Shown here piece after piece: positions 54,624 to 63,482 of a stretch of DNA of 64,000 nucleotides (positions are counted from its first letter, which is position 1; each line of letters begins with the position of its first letter). The notes under the pieces are model-generated. The model worked only from the letters and a program-made list of their open reading frames with translations. It did no database searches and had not been told where the DNA came from. The position numbers and the translations under genes were made by a program. The DNA is from Acidaminobacter sp. JC074. Lineage in GTDB: Bacteria; Bacillota; Clostridia; Peptostreptococcales; Acidaminobacteraceae. The stretch covers positions 118,584 to 182,583 of the forward strand of contig NZ_VANV01000015.1 of NCBI RefSeq assembly GCF_022496765.1, read 5' to 3'.

Positions 54624-54941
54624 TTATGCCAGATTACTGATATTTTGACTGTTACAGAATTTTTTCCATAAGTATTGTTTATCATGTGAATCCACAGTCA
54701 TTCTTTTAACTTGCTCTGATAAGTAATAAATAAACTCTGTATCAAGATGTTCCTTATAAAGCAAATCGTTCTCCCACTCCTCTACAGTGGTTAACTTTGA
54801 CCGATCAGATGTGTCTTGATAAAGTTCAAATCTTACGCAGCCGTTTTCTTTGACTATACCTTTTGATACTTCTTCAAACAACTCTATGAAGTCTATTAGA
54901 TATTCATCTTTTATTTTATAAGTTGTAATAATGCTGTACAT
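54624..54941 (-). CDS. ABM-fold (putative quinol monooxygenase-like) protein
   Basis: 105 residues from the ATG at 54941 (AAAGGT 9 bases upstream), 2 bases behind the antiporter stop. Antibiotic-biosynthesis-monooxygenase fold: IITTYKIKDEYLIDFIELFEEVS, ENGCVRFELYQDTSDRSKLTTVEEWEN, KEHLDTEFI. Family members are small dimeric ferredoxin-fold enzymes or degraders; the substrate is not readable. Confidence 0.8.
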   Translation of the reverse strand: MYSIITTYKIKDEYLIDFIELFEEVSKGIVKENGCVRFELYQDTSDRSKLTTVEEWENDLLYKEHLDTEFIYYLSEQVKRMTVDSHDKQYLWKKFCNSQNISNLA

Positions 54942-54943
54942 AA

Positions 54944-56347
54944 TCAACTGACCTTTCTTATATTGTCTTCTTTAGACTCAGTTCTTTTAAAAAGGCTATA
55001 TCCAAAAGCTATAAAAATAAGTGAAATGATTGGATTAAGAATATTTAAAAAGGCATATGGTAAATAGTCAAGAGTATTCACACCCAAAGTACTTGCCATA
55101 TAAATACCTGCTGTAGACCATGGGATCAAAGGTCCAGTTAAAGTACCGCCCTCTTCTAGAAGCCTACTTAACATCCTGTTATCTAGTCCTCTCTTTTCGT
55201 AGGACTTTCTATACAACTGACCATTGATTAAAATGCCTAAATAAATTTCGCTCATAGCAGCTGTTGATATAAATGTCGTGAACATGGTGATAAATGATAA
55301 AGCTCTTTCAGATTTGACACGACTAATAATGCTTACAATCAAGGCTTCCAAAACACCAATCTTTTCTAGAACACCGCCTAAGCAAAGTGCTATAAAAGAC
55401 AAAGAAAAAGTCCACATCATACTTTGCATACCGCCTCTTAAAAGGAGTTTATCAACTAACTCAACACCAGTAGCATTTGTATAGCCAATACTTAAAGTGT
55501 TTAATACGACAGTCAACTCATGGCCTTGTACAAATACAGAAATGATCATAGCAGACACCATCCCAAGAATCATAGTAAAAACAGTATTCACTCTTCTGAC
55601 ACTCAAAATCAACATCAAAGCCAAAGGCAAGAGAACAATATAGTTCATATTGAAGTTGCTTGATAGGGTATTTCTAATCAAATTAATTTGTTCCAGATCC
55701 ATGGCATTGCCAGAGTAGCTTAAGCCTAAAATATAGTAGGCAATAAGTGATAGGATAAATGCAGGTATTGTCGTATATAACATACCTGTAATATGTTTAT
55801 AAAGTTCACTACCTGCAGAATAGGCTGCTAAATTTGTTGTATCCGACATGGGTGATATTTTATCTCCAAAGAAGGCACCTGAAACAACCATACCAGCAAC
55901 AATTGGAGCAGGAATACCCAAGCTGATGCCGATGCCCATTAAGGCAATACCTACTGTACCTGCAGTCCCCCATGAAGTACCTGTTGCAAGTGATACCAAG
56001 GCAGATAATAACAGTCCAAAAGGCAAAAACATTTCCGGACTTATAAGCGCCATACCATAGTATACAATTGCAGGTACTGTACCTGATAAAATTAAAGAAC
56101 CAATTATACAGCCGATTAAGATGAATATAATCAATGCATCCATGGCTCTTACTATACTGTCTTTCATACCTTCTACTAACTCTTCATATGAAAAGCCTTT
56201 GTGATAACCAAATAATGAAACACCCACTAGAGCTATTAAAAGGAGAACATGTATCTCTACATGCAACATAATGCCACCGACTAACACACTCATAATAAAT
56301 GCAATTAAGCCTACCGATTCAAACACTGAAATTCTTTTATCTTTCAT
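54944..56347 (-). CDS. NhaC-family antiporter (second copy)
   Basis: 467 residues from the ATG at 56347 (AGGAAG upstream; an in-frame GTG two codons earlier is less well spaced). About 12 TM helices. Family marks: ATGTSWGTAGTVGIALMGIG, GAFFGDKISPMSDTTNLAA and EEGGTLTGPLIPWSTAG. Direct neighbour of an amino-acid decarboxylase, which suggests exchange of amine or amino acid with Na+ or H+ rather than plain Na+/H+ antiport. Confidence 0.88.
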   Translation of the reverse strand: MKDKRISVFESVGLIAFIMSVLVGGIMLHVEIHVLLLIALVGVSLFGYHKGFSYEELVEGMKDSIVRAMDALIIFILIGCIIGSLILSGTVPAIVYYGMALISPEMFLPFGLLLSALVSLATGTSWGTAGTVGIALMGIGISLGIPAPIVAGMVVSGAFFGDKISPMSDTTNLAAYSAGSELYKHITGMLYTTIPAFILSLIAYYILGLSYSGNAMDLEQINLIRNTLSSNFNMNYIVLLPLALMLILSVRRVNTVFTMILGMVSAMIISVFVQGHELTVVLNTLSIGYTNATGVELVDKLLLRGGMQSMMWTFSLSFIALCLGGVLEKIGVLEALIVSIISRVKSERALSFITMFTTFISTAAMSEIYLGILINGQLYRKSYEKRGLDNRMLSRLLEEGGTLTGPLIPWSTAGIYMASTLGVNTLDYLPYAFLNILNPIISLIFIAFGYSLFKRTESKEDNIRKVS

Positions 56348-56356
56348 CTTCACTTC

Positions 56357-57757
56357 CTAACTTATAGCGGTTATATGACTATCTTCTTTCTGTAAATATT
56401 CCTGAGCCCAACTTTCAACTTTTGAAATAACATCACTAAATGTTTCTAACTTTGTATCAGGATTCTTGAAATTAAAACGAAGGGTTGTAATGCCTTTTAA
56501 TGTCGTTGTCATAAAGACCGTTTCATTTTCAAGGATAGACCTATCTGAAATATATTGATTGATTTTATTTAGCCCAGTATCAGCTATGAACTTGTTGTAG
56601 TATCTAAAGTTAATGATTCCCAAACTGGCATCTGAAACAATTTCAATATGCTGATTTTTATCAATCATCTGATGCAGTTGATCGCCAAAATCAAAAACAC
56701 GATCTATACGCATTTCAACTTGGTCTAAACCCATAACTTGTAGCGTGTACCAAAGTTTCATACCTCTAGCAGGTCGGGTCATTTCTATGCCAAGATCCCA
56801 AAAGTTAATCTTTTCATTATCAGATTCTACATTTCTTAAGTACTCTGGTCTAGTAGAAAATGATTTCATCATTTTTTTCTTGTCTCTACATAAGATCATG
56901 CTACAACCATAAGTCTGGAAGAGCCATTTATGTGCATCCCAAGTCATGGAATCTGACTTTTCTATACCTCGACCTAATACTTTGTAAGAGGATAGCAAAA
57001 CAGAACCTCCATAGGCTGCATCTACATGAAACCACAAATTATGTTTATGAGCTATATGAGAAAGTTCATCTAAGGGATCAATGGTTCCTGTATTGGTTGT
57101 ACCAAGTGTTCCTACAACACAAAATGGTATTTTACCGTCCTCTTTGTCCTGCATGATGAATCTTTCTAAAGCCTCCATATCCATCTTATAATCTTCTCTT
57201 GAAGGAACAATCCTTATATGCGACTTTTTCACACCAATGATTTTAGCAGCCTTAACAAGAGATGAATGGGCCTGGTCTGAGAGATAAACAACACCTTTAT
57301 GAAATTCATTTTCTTCAAGCTTGTCATCTCTAGCAAGAATCATTGCTGATAAATTACCAACGGAAGCTCCCGATACAAACTGACCACCAAAGGCCTTATC
57401 ATAACCGACTCTTTCTGCAAAAAAATCCAATAAAGAATTTTCGATTAAAGCTGTACCCTGACTTAAATCTACACTAGCGGCATAAGGATTATAAAATGTA
57501 TTTATGACTTCACCTATAACAGAATACTCTGATACATCATTTTGCATAAAACAGAAATAATTTTCATTATTGGTATCCATCCTGTTTGAATAAATATTTT
57601 CTATCAAATATCTTGCAACATCTTTAGGATCTTTCATGTTACCACTCAGACTTAAAGGCATGACGTCATGCTTCGACTTCTGAATAATGCCTTCACTATT
57701 ATCAATATCCTGAATTACTCTTTCTATAATTTCTTGTATTTCACTCTCATATTTCAT
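56357..57757 (-). CDS. PLP-dependent group II amino-acid decarboxylase
   Basis: 466 residues, glutamate/aromatic/diaminobutyrate decarboxylase family. Schiff-base Lys277 in WDAHKWLFQTYG, cofactor-stacking His164 (DQAHSSL), Asp246 in HVDAAYGG, and ASVGNLSAMILAR for phosphate. The substrate pocket cannot be read reliably; it could be an aromatic amino acid, Dab or other. GGAG precedes the ATG 9 bases upstream. It lies 30 bases behind the chemoreceptor and 9 bases before the antiporter. Confidence 0.88.
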   Translation of the reverse strand: MKYESEIQEIIERVIQDIDNSEGIIQKSKHDVMPLSLSGNMKDPKDVARYLIENIYSNRMDTNNENYFCFMQNDVSEYSVIGEVINTFYNPYAASVDLSQGTALIENSLLDFFAERVGYDKAFGGQFVSGASVGNLSAMILARDDKLEENEFHKGVVYLSDQAHSSLVKAAKIIGVKKSHIRIVPSREDYKMDMEALERFIMQDKEDGKIPFCVVGTLGTTNTGTIDPLDELSHIAHKHNLWFHVDAAYGGSVLLSSYKVLGRGIEKSDSMTWDAHKWLFQTYGCSMILCRDKKKMMKSFSTRPEYLRNVESDNEKINFWDLGIEMTRPARGMKLWYTLQVMGLDQVEMRIDRVFDFGDQLHQMIDKNQHIEIVSDASLGIINFRYYNKFIADTGLNKINQYISDRSILENETVFMTTTLKGITTLRFNFKNPDTKLETFSDVISKVESWAQEYLQKEDSHITAIS

Positions 57758-57787
57758 ATCAACTTACTCCAGACTCTATACAATTAC

Positions 57788-59449
57788 TTAATCCTCTATG
57801 TTAAACATTTTGATAGCCTCATCTAACTCAATAGCTTGAGATTTTAAATCATCACTCGCCTTCAAAATAATTTCAAGAGAATCTGCTTGTTGTAATATTG
57901 AAGCAGTAATCTCTTCAGTAGATGCAGCATTTTCCTCAGCAACACCTGAAAGATTTTCAATTGCTCCTACAATCTCAGTCTTCTTATCTTCCATCTTGTC
58001 TTCAGATTCATTTAAGGCATTTATGGCCTGTCTCGATAAAAGAACCGATTCGTGAATATCTCTGTAATTATTTTCGGTAGAGCTTACACTTGTGGCTTGA
58101 TCCTCTAATATTTCAATAACACGTGTAATGGTTGAAACTGCTTCTGAAGACGAACTTATAAGTTCTCTAACAACTTCATCTATTTCGAAAGTTGATTTAG
58201 TTGACTCCTCAGCTAGTTTTCTAATTTCATCTGCTACAACGGCAAAGCCTCTTCCAGCTTCCCCAGCACGTGCGGCTTCTATAGCAGCATTAAGGGCCAA
58301 AAGATTCGTCTGATCTGCAATAGCAGCAATCACAGAACTGGCATTAGCAATTCTTTCAGTTCTTTCATGTGTCGATCTAACCACCTTTTGAATAAGGCGA
58401 CCAGATTCTGTTGTCTCATCTGTTTTTCTACTCAAATCTTTAACGATATCCAATCCATCATTTATCAGTGTATTCATTTGATTAGATGTTTGATTAAGTT
58501 CATCCATATAACCTCTATTTAACTCAATCAGATTTCCAAGCTCCAAGGTTTTGCCTACACCGGCCTCCGTATATTCTGCTTGTTCTGTAGCACCCTTTGC
58601 AATTTCCTCAATTGATGAAGAAACTTCTTTTGATATTTGAGCAATTTCTGATGCAGTAGAATTAAGTTCTATACTCGATGAGGTCACCTGTGATGACGAT
58701 TTAGAAATTTTATCAACTAGACCTGAAATGTTGTCAGACATATCTAATACAGCAAGTGCTAATCTTCCAATTTCATCTTTTCGGTCCGTGTATTTAGAAA
58801 TATAATCAGTTGTAAAATTCCCTTCTCCTATAACTTGGGCCTGCTGATTAATATCACCAATGGGTTTAATAAAAAAACGTACAGTCATATAAATAAATAC
58901 TGCTAATACATTCAGTGCAGCTATTGTAATCAAGAGTTGGAAAACAGTAAAATCATTACCTTTTTTCATGGCTTCATTAACTTCTGCAAACTGGAGAACA
59001 CCCCAGCCAGCGTTGCCAACAGGCTTGTAAAATCCTAAATATTCTTTACTCCCTACATTTACAGTTGCCTGAGATGACTGACCTCTCATAAGAGATTGTC
59101 CGATGCTTCTTAGTTCAGGTACATCTAATACAGTAAATCCTCCCTCTAAATACTCCTCGTGCGGTGCATAAAGAAATTCACCAGATTCATTGATTAGAAA
59201 GTTCTTACCATACTCACCAATCAGATTTTCACTCATGACTAGACTGATCTGAACAGATAAATCATCTGAATCAGGAGATATAGCCTTTAACTCACTGATA
59301 ACTAAATCTGTTTGTAATAATGTTTTCTCATAGACATCTTCTCTTAATTGTTTATTGGTACTGGATATATTGATAAAGGCTATTGGTGATAAAATTACAC
59401 TCGTAAATATTAATAATGCCAGGGTCAACTTACTTGCTAACGATTTCAT
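57788..59449 (-). CDS. Methyl-accepting chemotaxis protein
   Basis: 553 residues: TM 1 (8-28), extracellular CACHE-type sensor (32-170), TM 2 (178-200), HAMP (200-255), and the cytoplasmic signalling hairpin with [19 protein letters not shown] at its tip. The periplasmic domain binds a small ligand, possibly an amino acid. No terminator separates it from the decarboxylase gene. A structured leader of ~180 bases and a flagellar-type promoter lie upstream. Confidence 0.94.
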   Translation of the reverse strand: MKSLASKLTLALLIFTSVILSPIAFINISSTNKQLREDVYEKTLLQTDLVISELKAISPDSDDLSVQISLVMSENLIGEYGKNFLINESGEFLYAPHEEYLEGGFTVLDVPELRSIGQSLMRGQSSQATVNVGSKEYLGFYKPVGNAGWGVLQFAEVNEAMKKGNDFTVFQLLITIAALNVLAVFIYMTVRFFIKPIGDINQQAQVIGEGNFTTDYISKYTDRKDEIGRLALAVLDMSDNISGLVDKISKSSSQVTSSSIELNSTASEIAQISKEVSSSIEEIAKGATEQAEYTEAGVGKTLELGNLIELNRGYMDELNQTSNQMNTLINDGLDIVKDLSRKTDETTESGRLIQKVVRSTHERTERIANASSVIAAIADQTNLLALNAAIEAARAGEAGRGFAVVADEIRKLAEESTKSTFEIDEVVRELISSSSEAVSTITRVIEILEDQATSVSSTENNYRDIHESVLLSRQAINALNESEDKMEDKKTEIVGAIENLSGVAEENAASTEEITASILQQADSLEIILKASDDLKSQAIELDEAIKMFNIED

Positions 59450-59628
59450 AGTTCCTCCTTTAGGTTAATTTTATTGTCTCCACCATTATAAAAATCATTT
59501 GGCCTTACAGCCATTGTCGAAACACGGTTTAATTTTGCCAAATCACTGATAACTTATTCAAAAACGTAACAGAGTTATGCCCTTGTTATAAGAACATAAC
59601 TCTATTTATATCTGAGATTACTTCCCTT
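59450..59628 (-). other. Structured 5' leader of the chemoreceptor gene
   Basis: Contains a 9-bp hairpin AGAGTTATG / CATAACTCT (about 59571-59603) and a 7-bp long-range stem ATTTGGC / GCCAAAT (about 59498-59546) with an inner GGC...GCC. It has some likeness to GEMM-type leaders but lacks their conserved core (the ACGCAAAGCC element), so no riboswitch class is claimed. No coding sequence. Confidence 0.3.
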
Positions 59629-59655
59629 TTATAGCGAATGACAATGTATACTTTA
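59629..59655 (-). promoter_or_regulatory. Candidate sigma-28 (flagellar/chemotaxis) promoter
   Basis: Minus-strand TAAA, 15 bases, then CGCTATAA, against the sigma-D consensus TAAA-N15-GCCGATAA (the last part matches 5 of 8). Fitting for a chemoreceptor gene and giving a leader of about 170 bases. Confidence 0.4.
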
Positions 59656-59732
59656 ACCTAAAACCTAGGTCGGTAATCTCATTTAACACTTTAATAAAAT
59701 TACAGGACTTTTATTAAGATGCTAATAACATT

Positions 59733-60767
59733 TTAACGGCTTAAGTCTGATGTAAAGGCTTCAATCACTTGTGCCCTCATTTCACTCTTCCACCTTTTAC
59801 TTACTGGACCGTCTGTAAACATTTGAGCTGCATGATGAGCACCTGCCCATAACTTAAACTCTACAAACACATTGGCCTCAAGTAAGTGATCCATATAAGC
59901 TCTACATGCATCTCTATCATGTTCAAGCTCATTGGTATGAATATAAGTTGCTGGAAGACCTTTAAAGTCGGTTTCTCTCATTGGAAAAGCCCAGCCTGGT
60001 AGATCAAACTTACCAAAGTCATTGCCTAACCATGCTTTTGCTGATAAAAATGAATGCATTGGTGTCCAGTCACCACCTGCACTAATAGTGCTTGATGAAT
60101 ACGCTGCTCTATCATCTAATATAGGCCAGTTTAAAATTTGTGCTTTGAATTGGTAAGGTTTTTTATCTGTATTCTTGTTTCGGTCTTTAAGCCTATGTGA
60201 AAGTGCAGCTGCTAAGTGTCCGCCAGTACTGTTACCCTTTGCAACAACATTATCCATATCCAAATTGTATTTATGACCATTTTCTAGTAACCACTCAACG
60301 ACCATCTCAAGGCTATACATACATTCTTGGTACTTGTGTTCTGGTGCTAAAGGATAGTTAGGACTCACAACAACACAGTCTAATTTTAACACTTCAACAA
60401 TATTTGTTTTGAAGTCAATCTTATGGTGTAAAAGACATAAGCCACCACCATGTAAATGGAATATTACAGGATATTTTTTACCACTTTCCTTAAAGCCTTT
60501 AGGTCCTACTACAAGCAGTTCAATATCTGATGACTGACCTTCAAATTCATAAGGGATACTTTCTTCATAGTGATCCACTTGCTGAATCATCTCATCATCA
60601 GGCATACCTAAACCCATTTCTGAAATTTGTCCATGTACGACTTCTCTTAAACCTTTTACTTCTTCTGGTGTTGCACTCGGATCTAGTAACTTTAGAAATA
60701 TTGCACTGTTAGGTGTCGCCATATCTCTAAACTCAACTCTCTTCATACTTTCTGTTCTAATTTTCAT
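59733..60767 (-). CDS. Alpha/beta-hydrolase (esterase/lipase, HSL-like)
   Basis: 344 residues from the ATG at 60767 (TTGGAGGG upstream). Oxyanion motif HGGG (106-109), nucleophile Ser180 in GNSTGG, acid in the NELEHDRD segment and His in AGAHHAAQMF. No signal peptide. The hormone-sensitive-lipase-type fold hydrolyses small esters. It is behind a TetR regulator on the same strand, with a palindromic site between them. Confidence 0.86.
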   Translation of the reverse strand: MKIRTESMKRVEFRDMATPNSAIFLKLLDPSATPEEVKGLREVVHGQISEMGLGMPDDEMIQQVDHYEESIPYEFEGQSSDIELLVVGPKGFKESGKKYPVIFHLHGGGLCLLHHKIDFKTNIVEVLKLDCVVVSPNYPLAPEHKYQECMYSLEMVVEWLLENGHKYNLDMDNVVAKGNSTGGHLAAALSHRLKDRNKNTDKKPYQFKAQILNWPILDDRAAYSSSTISAGGDWTPMHSFLSAKAWLGNDFGKFDLPGWAFPMRETDFKGLPATYIHTNELEHDRDACRAYMDHLLEANVFVEFKLWAGAHHAAQMFTDGPVSKRWKSEMRAQVIEAFTSDLSR

Positions 60768-60790
60768 TTTACCCTCCAAAATCAAACGTT

Positions 60791-60838
60791 CTACAATTTA
60801 ATCAACAGTATAGTTGCAGAAAATATTGAAAGCAACAT
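60791..60838 (-). CDS. Possible 15-codon hydrophobic micro-ORF before the hydrolase
   Basis: ATG with AAGGAG 7 bases upstream gives MLLSIFSATILLIKL and stops 23 bases before the hydrolase ATG. Against translation: a promoter-like pair (TTGCTT at 60830-60835, TATACT at 60807-60812, 17-base spacing) lies inside it, so the hydrolase transcript may start within. No family. Confidence 0.25.
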   Translation of the reverse strand: MLLSIFSATILLIKL

Positions 60839-60861
60839 GCAAAATCTCCTTATCGTCATAT

Positions 60862-60889
60862 AAAAGACACTATTGAGAAAGTGTCGTTT
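60862..60889. promoter_or_regulatory. 28-bp inverted repeat, probable TetR operator
   Basis: AAAAGACACT and AGTGTCGTTT are 10-bp arms with one mismatch around an 8-base spacer, a normal TetR operator layout, placed between the TetR terminator and the hydrolase gene. Confidence 0.45.
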
Positions 60890-60900
60890 ATATATGCAAA

Positions 60901-60931
60901 AAAAATAGATTGAAACACTAAATTTCAATCC
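60901..60931 (-). terminator. Terminator of the TetR gene
   Basis: GATTGAAA / TTTCAATC (8 bp, 7-base loop) followed by TATTTTTTTT on the minus strand; the stop codon at 60925 is inside the stem. Confidence 0.85.
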
Positions 60932-61482
60932 AAACTGCTATTCATAAGAGACAAGATTTTCATCATACCCTCAATGGCCTGCCTAACATCTGTTGTATTC
61001 TTTTTACTAATCCAGTTCTTTATCATGGTATAGGTCAAACCTGATATCAGGTCTGTCATCAGTTCATCGTTTTCTTCATCCATAGCCATACCTATGAGTC
61101 GATACATCATTTTGGCTGGTTCACCAAGACTCTTCATAATAAGATCTTTGTTGTTTATTGAGAACAGTATTTTGATATCTTCCTTTTTCTTTTGATAATA
61201 GTCTCCTGCCAAATCAAACACTTCTTGGTCAGTCATTAATCCAAGTGTTTCTTTTTTCTTGATAATCTCTTGATTGAGTTCTTCATAAAAACCCTGAGCC
61301 ATGACTAAATATAACTCTTCTTTGGTATCAAAGTGAGCATAAAATGTTTGTCTTGAAATCATGGCTTCAGCGGTTAATTCTCTGATGGATATTTCACTTA
61401 AGGTCTTGTTTTTAATGAGTTTAAACAAGGCTTTTTCTAAACTAAGTGCTGTTCTTTTAACGCGTAAATCAGTTTTTTTCAT
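60925..61482 (-). CDS. TetR-family regulator
   Basis: 185 residues from the ATG at 61482, preceded by AGAGGTG; an in-frame ATG 8 codons earlier has no site. Helix-turn-helix at 10-55 (SEISIRELTAEAMISRQTFYAHFDTKEEL), then an all-helical ligand domain. Probably controls the hydrolase gene through the palindrome at 60862. Confidence 0.88.
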   Translation of the reverse strand: MKKTDLRVKRTALSLEKALFKLIKNKTLSEISIRELTAEAMISRQTFYAHFDTKEELYLVMAQGFYEELNQEIIKKKETLGLMTDQEVFDLAGDYYQKKKEDIKILFSINNKDLIMKSLGEPAKMMYRLIGMAMDEENDELMTDLISGLTYTMIKNWISKKNTTDVRQAIEGMMKILSLMNSSLD

Positions 61483-61631
61483 ACCCACCTCTTTCTTATT
61501 CTCCATATTTAAGGCCTATTATATCTTCATAAAAATGTATTTGTCAAATCCAAATCCAATTTGACTTTAGATGTTTATTTATGTATGATAATGGTATTTT
61601 ATTAATAGGACTTAATAGATTGGAGGAGAAT

Positions 61632-62537
61632 ATGGACAGTGTAAAACAAATAGATACCATCAATGATTTACATGATTTATTTGGATATGAAGGTAATATA
61701 AATCCCTATGTTTCACTGATAAATCTAGAAAAAACAAACCTTAGAGAGGAACTCAGAAGTTTAAAGTTCTCCATCAACTTATATACCATCACCATGAAAG
61801 ACAACAAGGACTGTTGGCTTAAGTATGGTAGACAGGTCTACGATTTCAGTGCTGGTTCTCTACTATTTACAGCACCTGGTCAAGTTTTCTTATTGGACTC
61901 GGTTTATGATGATCTCCACTGCGAAGGATGGATGTTGTGTTTCCACCCAGATCTAATCAGGAACTCACATGTAGAAGATAAGATGAGCGAGTACACCTAC
62001 TTCTCCTATGACACATATGAAGCATTACACCTATCATCTCAAGAAAACAATATGATTACAGAAGTTATCAATAACATATCAAAGGAAACCGCCTTATCAG
62101 TAGATACATTCAGTCAGTCTATACTATTGTCTTATTTAGAAGTCTTATTAAGTTATTCTTCTAGGTTTTATGCCAGACAGTTTGAAACAAGATCTAAATC
62201 AAACAAAGATTACCTCATCCAATTTGAAGAAATACTTAGAAAAGCCTTTTCGGAGGAAACAGAAGACAATCATATACCATCGGTTAAAGAGATTGCCAAT
62301 ATGTTAGGTTATTCTCCAAATTATCTAAGTGATATGCTAAAAAAAGAAACTGGTCAAACGGCTTCAGAATATATACAGAAATATATGGTGGATAAGGCAA
62401 AGAGCTTGCTCATTAATAAAGAAATCACCATTAATGAGATATCCATCATACTCGGTTTTGAACAACAAGCCAACTTTTCCAAGTTCTTTAAAGGCAAAAC
62501 AGGTCAGTCACCCAGCATTTATAGAAAGAACCATTAA
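61632..62537 (+). CDS. AraC-family regulator, paralogue of the one at 51083
   Basis: 301 residues from the ATG at 61632 (TTGGAGGAG upstream). Sensor domain with INLYTITMKDNKDCWLKYG, APGQVFLLDSVY and GWMLCFHPDLIRNSHVED, nearly segment-for-segment like the protein at 51083. C-terminal AraC domain NMLGYSPNYLSDMLKKETGQTASEYIQ and GFEQQANFSKFFKGKTGQSPSIYRK. The two SDR genes follow on the same strand behind its own terminator; they are its likely targets. Confidence 0.92.
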   Translation: MDSVKQIDTINDLHDLFGYEGNINPYVSLINLEKTNLREELRSLKFSINLYTITMKDNKDCWLKYGRQVYDFSAGSLLFTAPGQVFLLDSVYDDLHCEGWMLCFHPDLIRNSHVEDKMSEYTYFSYDTYEALHLSSQENNMITEVINNISKETALSVDTFSQSILLSYLEVLLSYSSRFYARQFETRSKSNKDYLIQFEEILRKAFSEETEDNHIPSVKEIANMLGYSPNYLSDMLKKETGQTASEYIQKYMVDKAKSLLINKEITINEISIILGFEQQANFSKFFKGKTGQSPSIYRKNH

Positions 62538-62563
62538 ACATTGCATTTTGCAATGTTTTTTTG
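62536..62563 (+). terminator. Terminator of the AraC gene
   Basis: AAACATTGCA / TGCAATGTTT, a 10-bp perfect stem with a 3-base loop and a T run, overlapping the stop codon. Confidence 0.85.
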
Positions 62564-62671
62564 TTTACAGTAATTTGGCAAAAACCATCAGTAATTGAGC
62601 AATAGTCATACAACACTTGCCATCATATACTTGATGTAACAAATGACACAAAACACGGACAGGAGGAAACA

Positions 62672-63481
62672 ATGTTAAGTTATATGGGCAGAGTTGTAGT
62701 CATCACTGGTGGCGCAACTGGTATAGGATACGCATTCGCAAAGGCAATGGGCCTTGAAGGCGGTAAAATCGTTATTGCTTCAAGAAGAATTGAAAAAGTA
62801 AACGAAGCTGTAGAAAATCTAAAAGCACTAGGTATTGAGGCAAGCGGAACAACATGCGATGTAAGTAAACGCAGTGAAGTAGAAAACTTAAAATCATTTG
62901 CCAATCAAAAATATGGCAAAGTAGATGTTTTAATGAACAATGCAGGCATCACACAAGAGCAAAAGCCTATCTTACAAACAGATATGGAAACTTATAAAAA
63001 ACTATTTGAAATCAACTATTTCGGGGTTATAAATTGTATTCAAGTCTTCTCTGAAGATCTACAAACAGCACCATCTGCAATCTACAATGTTGGATCTGAG
63101 AACAGTTTATTCAACGGTGTACCTCAGGCATCAGGCTATATTTCAACCAAGCATGCTTTACTTGCTTTAACAGAATCTCTAAGAGAAGAAATGTCTGAAA
63201 CAACAAATATCTCTTTCATCGTACCAGGCTTGGTTCAATCTGAACTTTCTGAAGGATTTCTAAAAGGTATGGATGTAGATAGATTTGTAAAAACGATTAT
63301 GAAGCAATTAAAAGAGAATCAATTTTTCTGTGTGGCACATGCACACAATATTGTGAGAGTAAATAAGAGATACGAAGCATTAAATGCTGCTTATAACACT
63401 TTCGCACCTAGATATGAAAATGATGATGAGTTTGATGTAAGAACACAAATTGATAAATTATTGCAAAAGGAGGCAATTTAA
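62672..63481 (+). CDS. Short-chain dehydrogenase/reductase 1
   Basis: 269 residues. Classical SDR: TGGATGIG (12-19) for the dinucleotide, NNAG (89-92), Ser142, Tyr156 and Lys160 (YISTK). ACAGGAGG precedes the ATG. The Arg-Arg after the second strand (ASRRIEK, about 37-42) suggests NADP(H). First of two SDR genes in tandem. Confidence 0.92.
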   Translation: MLSYMGRVVVITGGATGIGYAFAKAMGLEGGKIVIASRRIEKVNEAVENLKALGIEASGTTCDVSKRSEVENLKSFANQKYGKVDVLMNNAGITQEQKPILQTDMETYKKLFEINYFGVINCIQVFSEDLQTAPSAIYNVGSENSLFNGVPQASGYISTKHALLALTESLREEMSETTNISFIVPGLVQSELSEGFLKGMDVDRFVKTIMKQLKENQFFCVAHAHNIVRVNKRYEALNAAYNTFAPRYENDDEFDVRTQIDKLLQKEAI

Positions 63482-63482
63482 A

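Noticed and set aside
54522..54640. Sigma-54 promoter in front of AOR 2
   Set aside because: A TGGCAT sequence is present near 54630 but there is no GC at the 10-base spacing; unlike AOR 1 there is no support.
59498..59546. GEMM-type c-di-GMP riboswitch before the chemoreceptor
   Set aside because: GGCAAA and a GGC...GGCC element look similar, but the conserved core segments are absent, so the class cannot be claimed.
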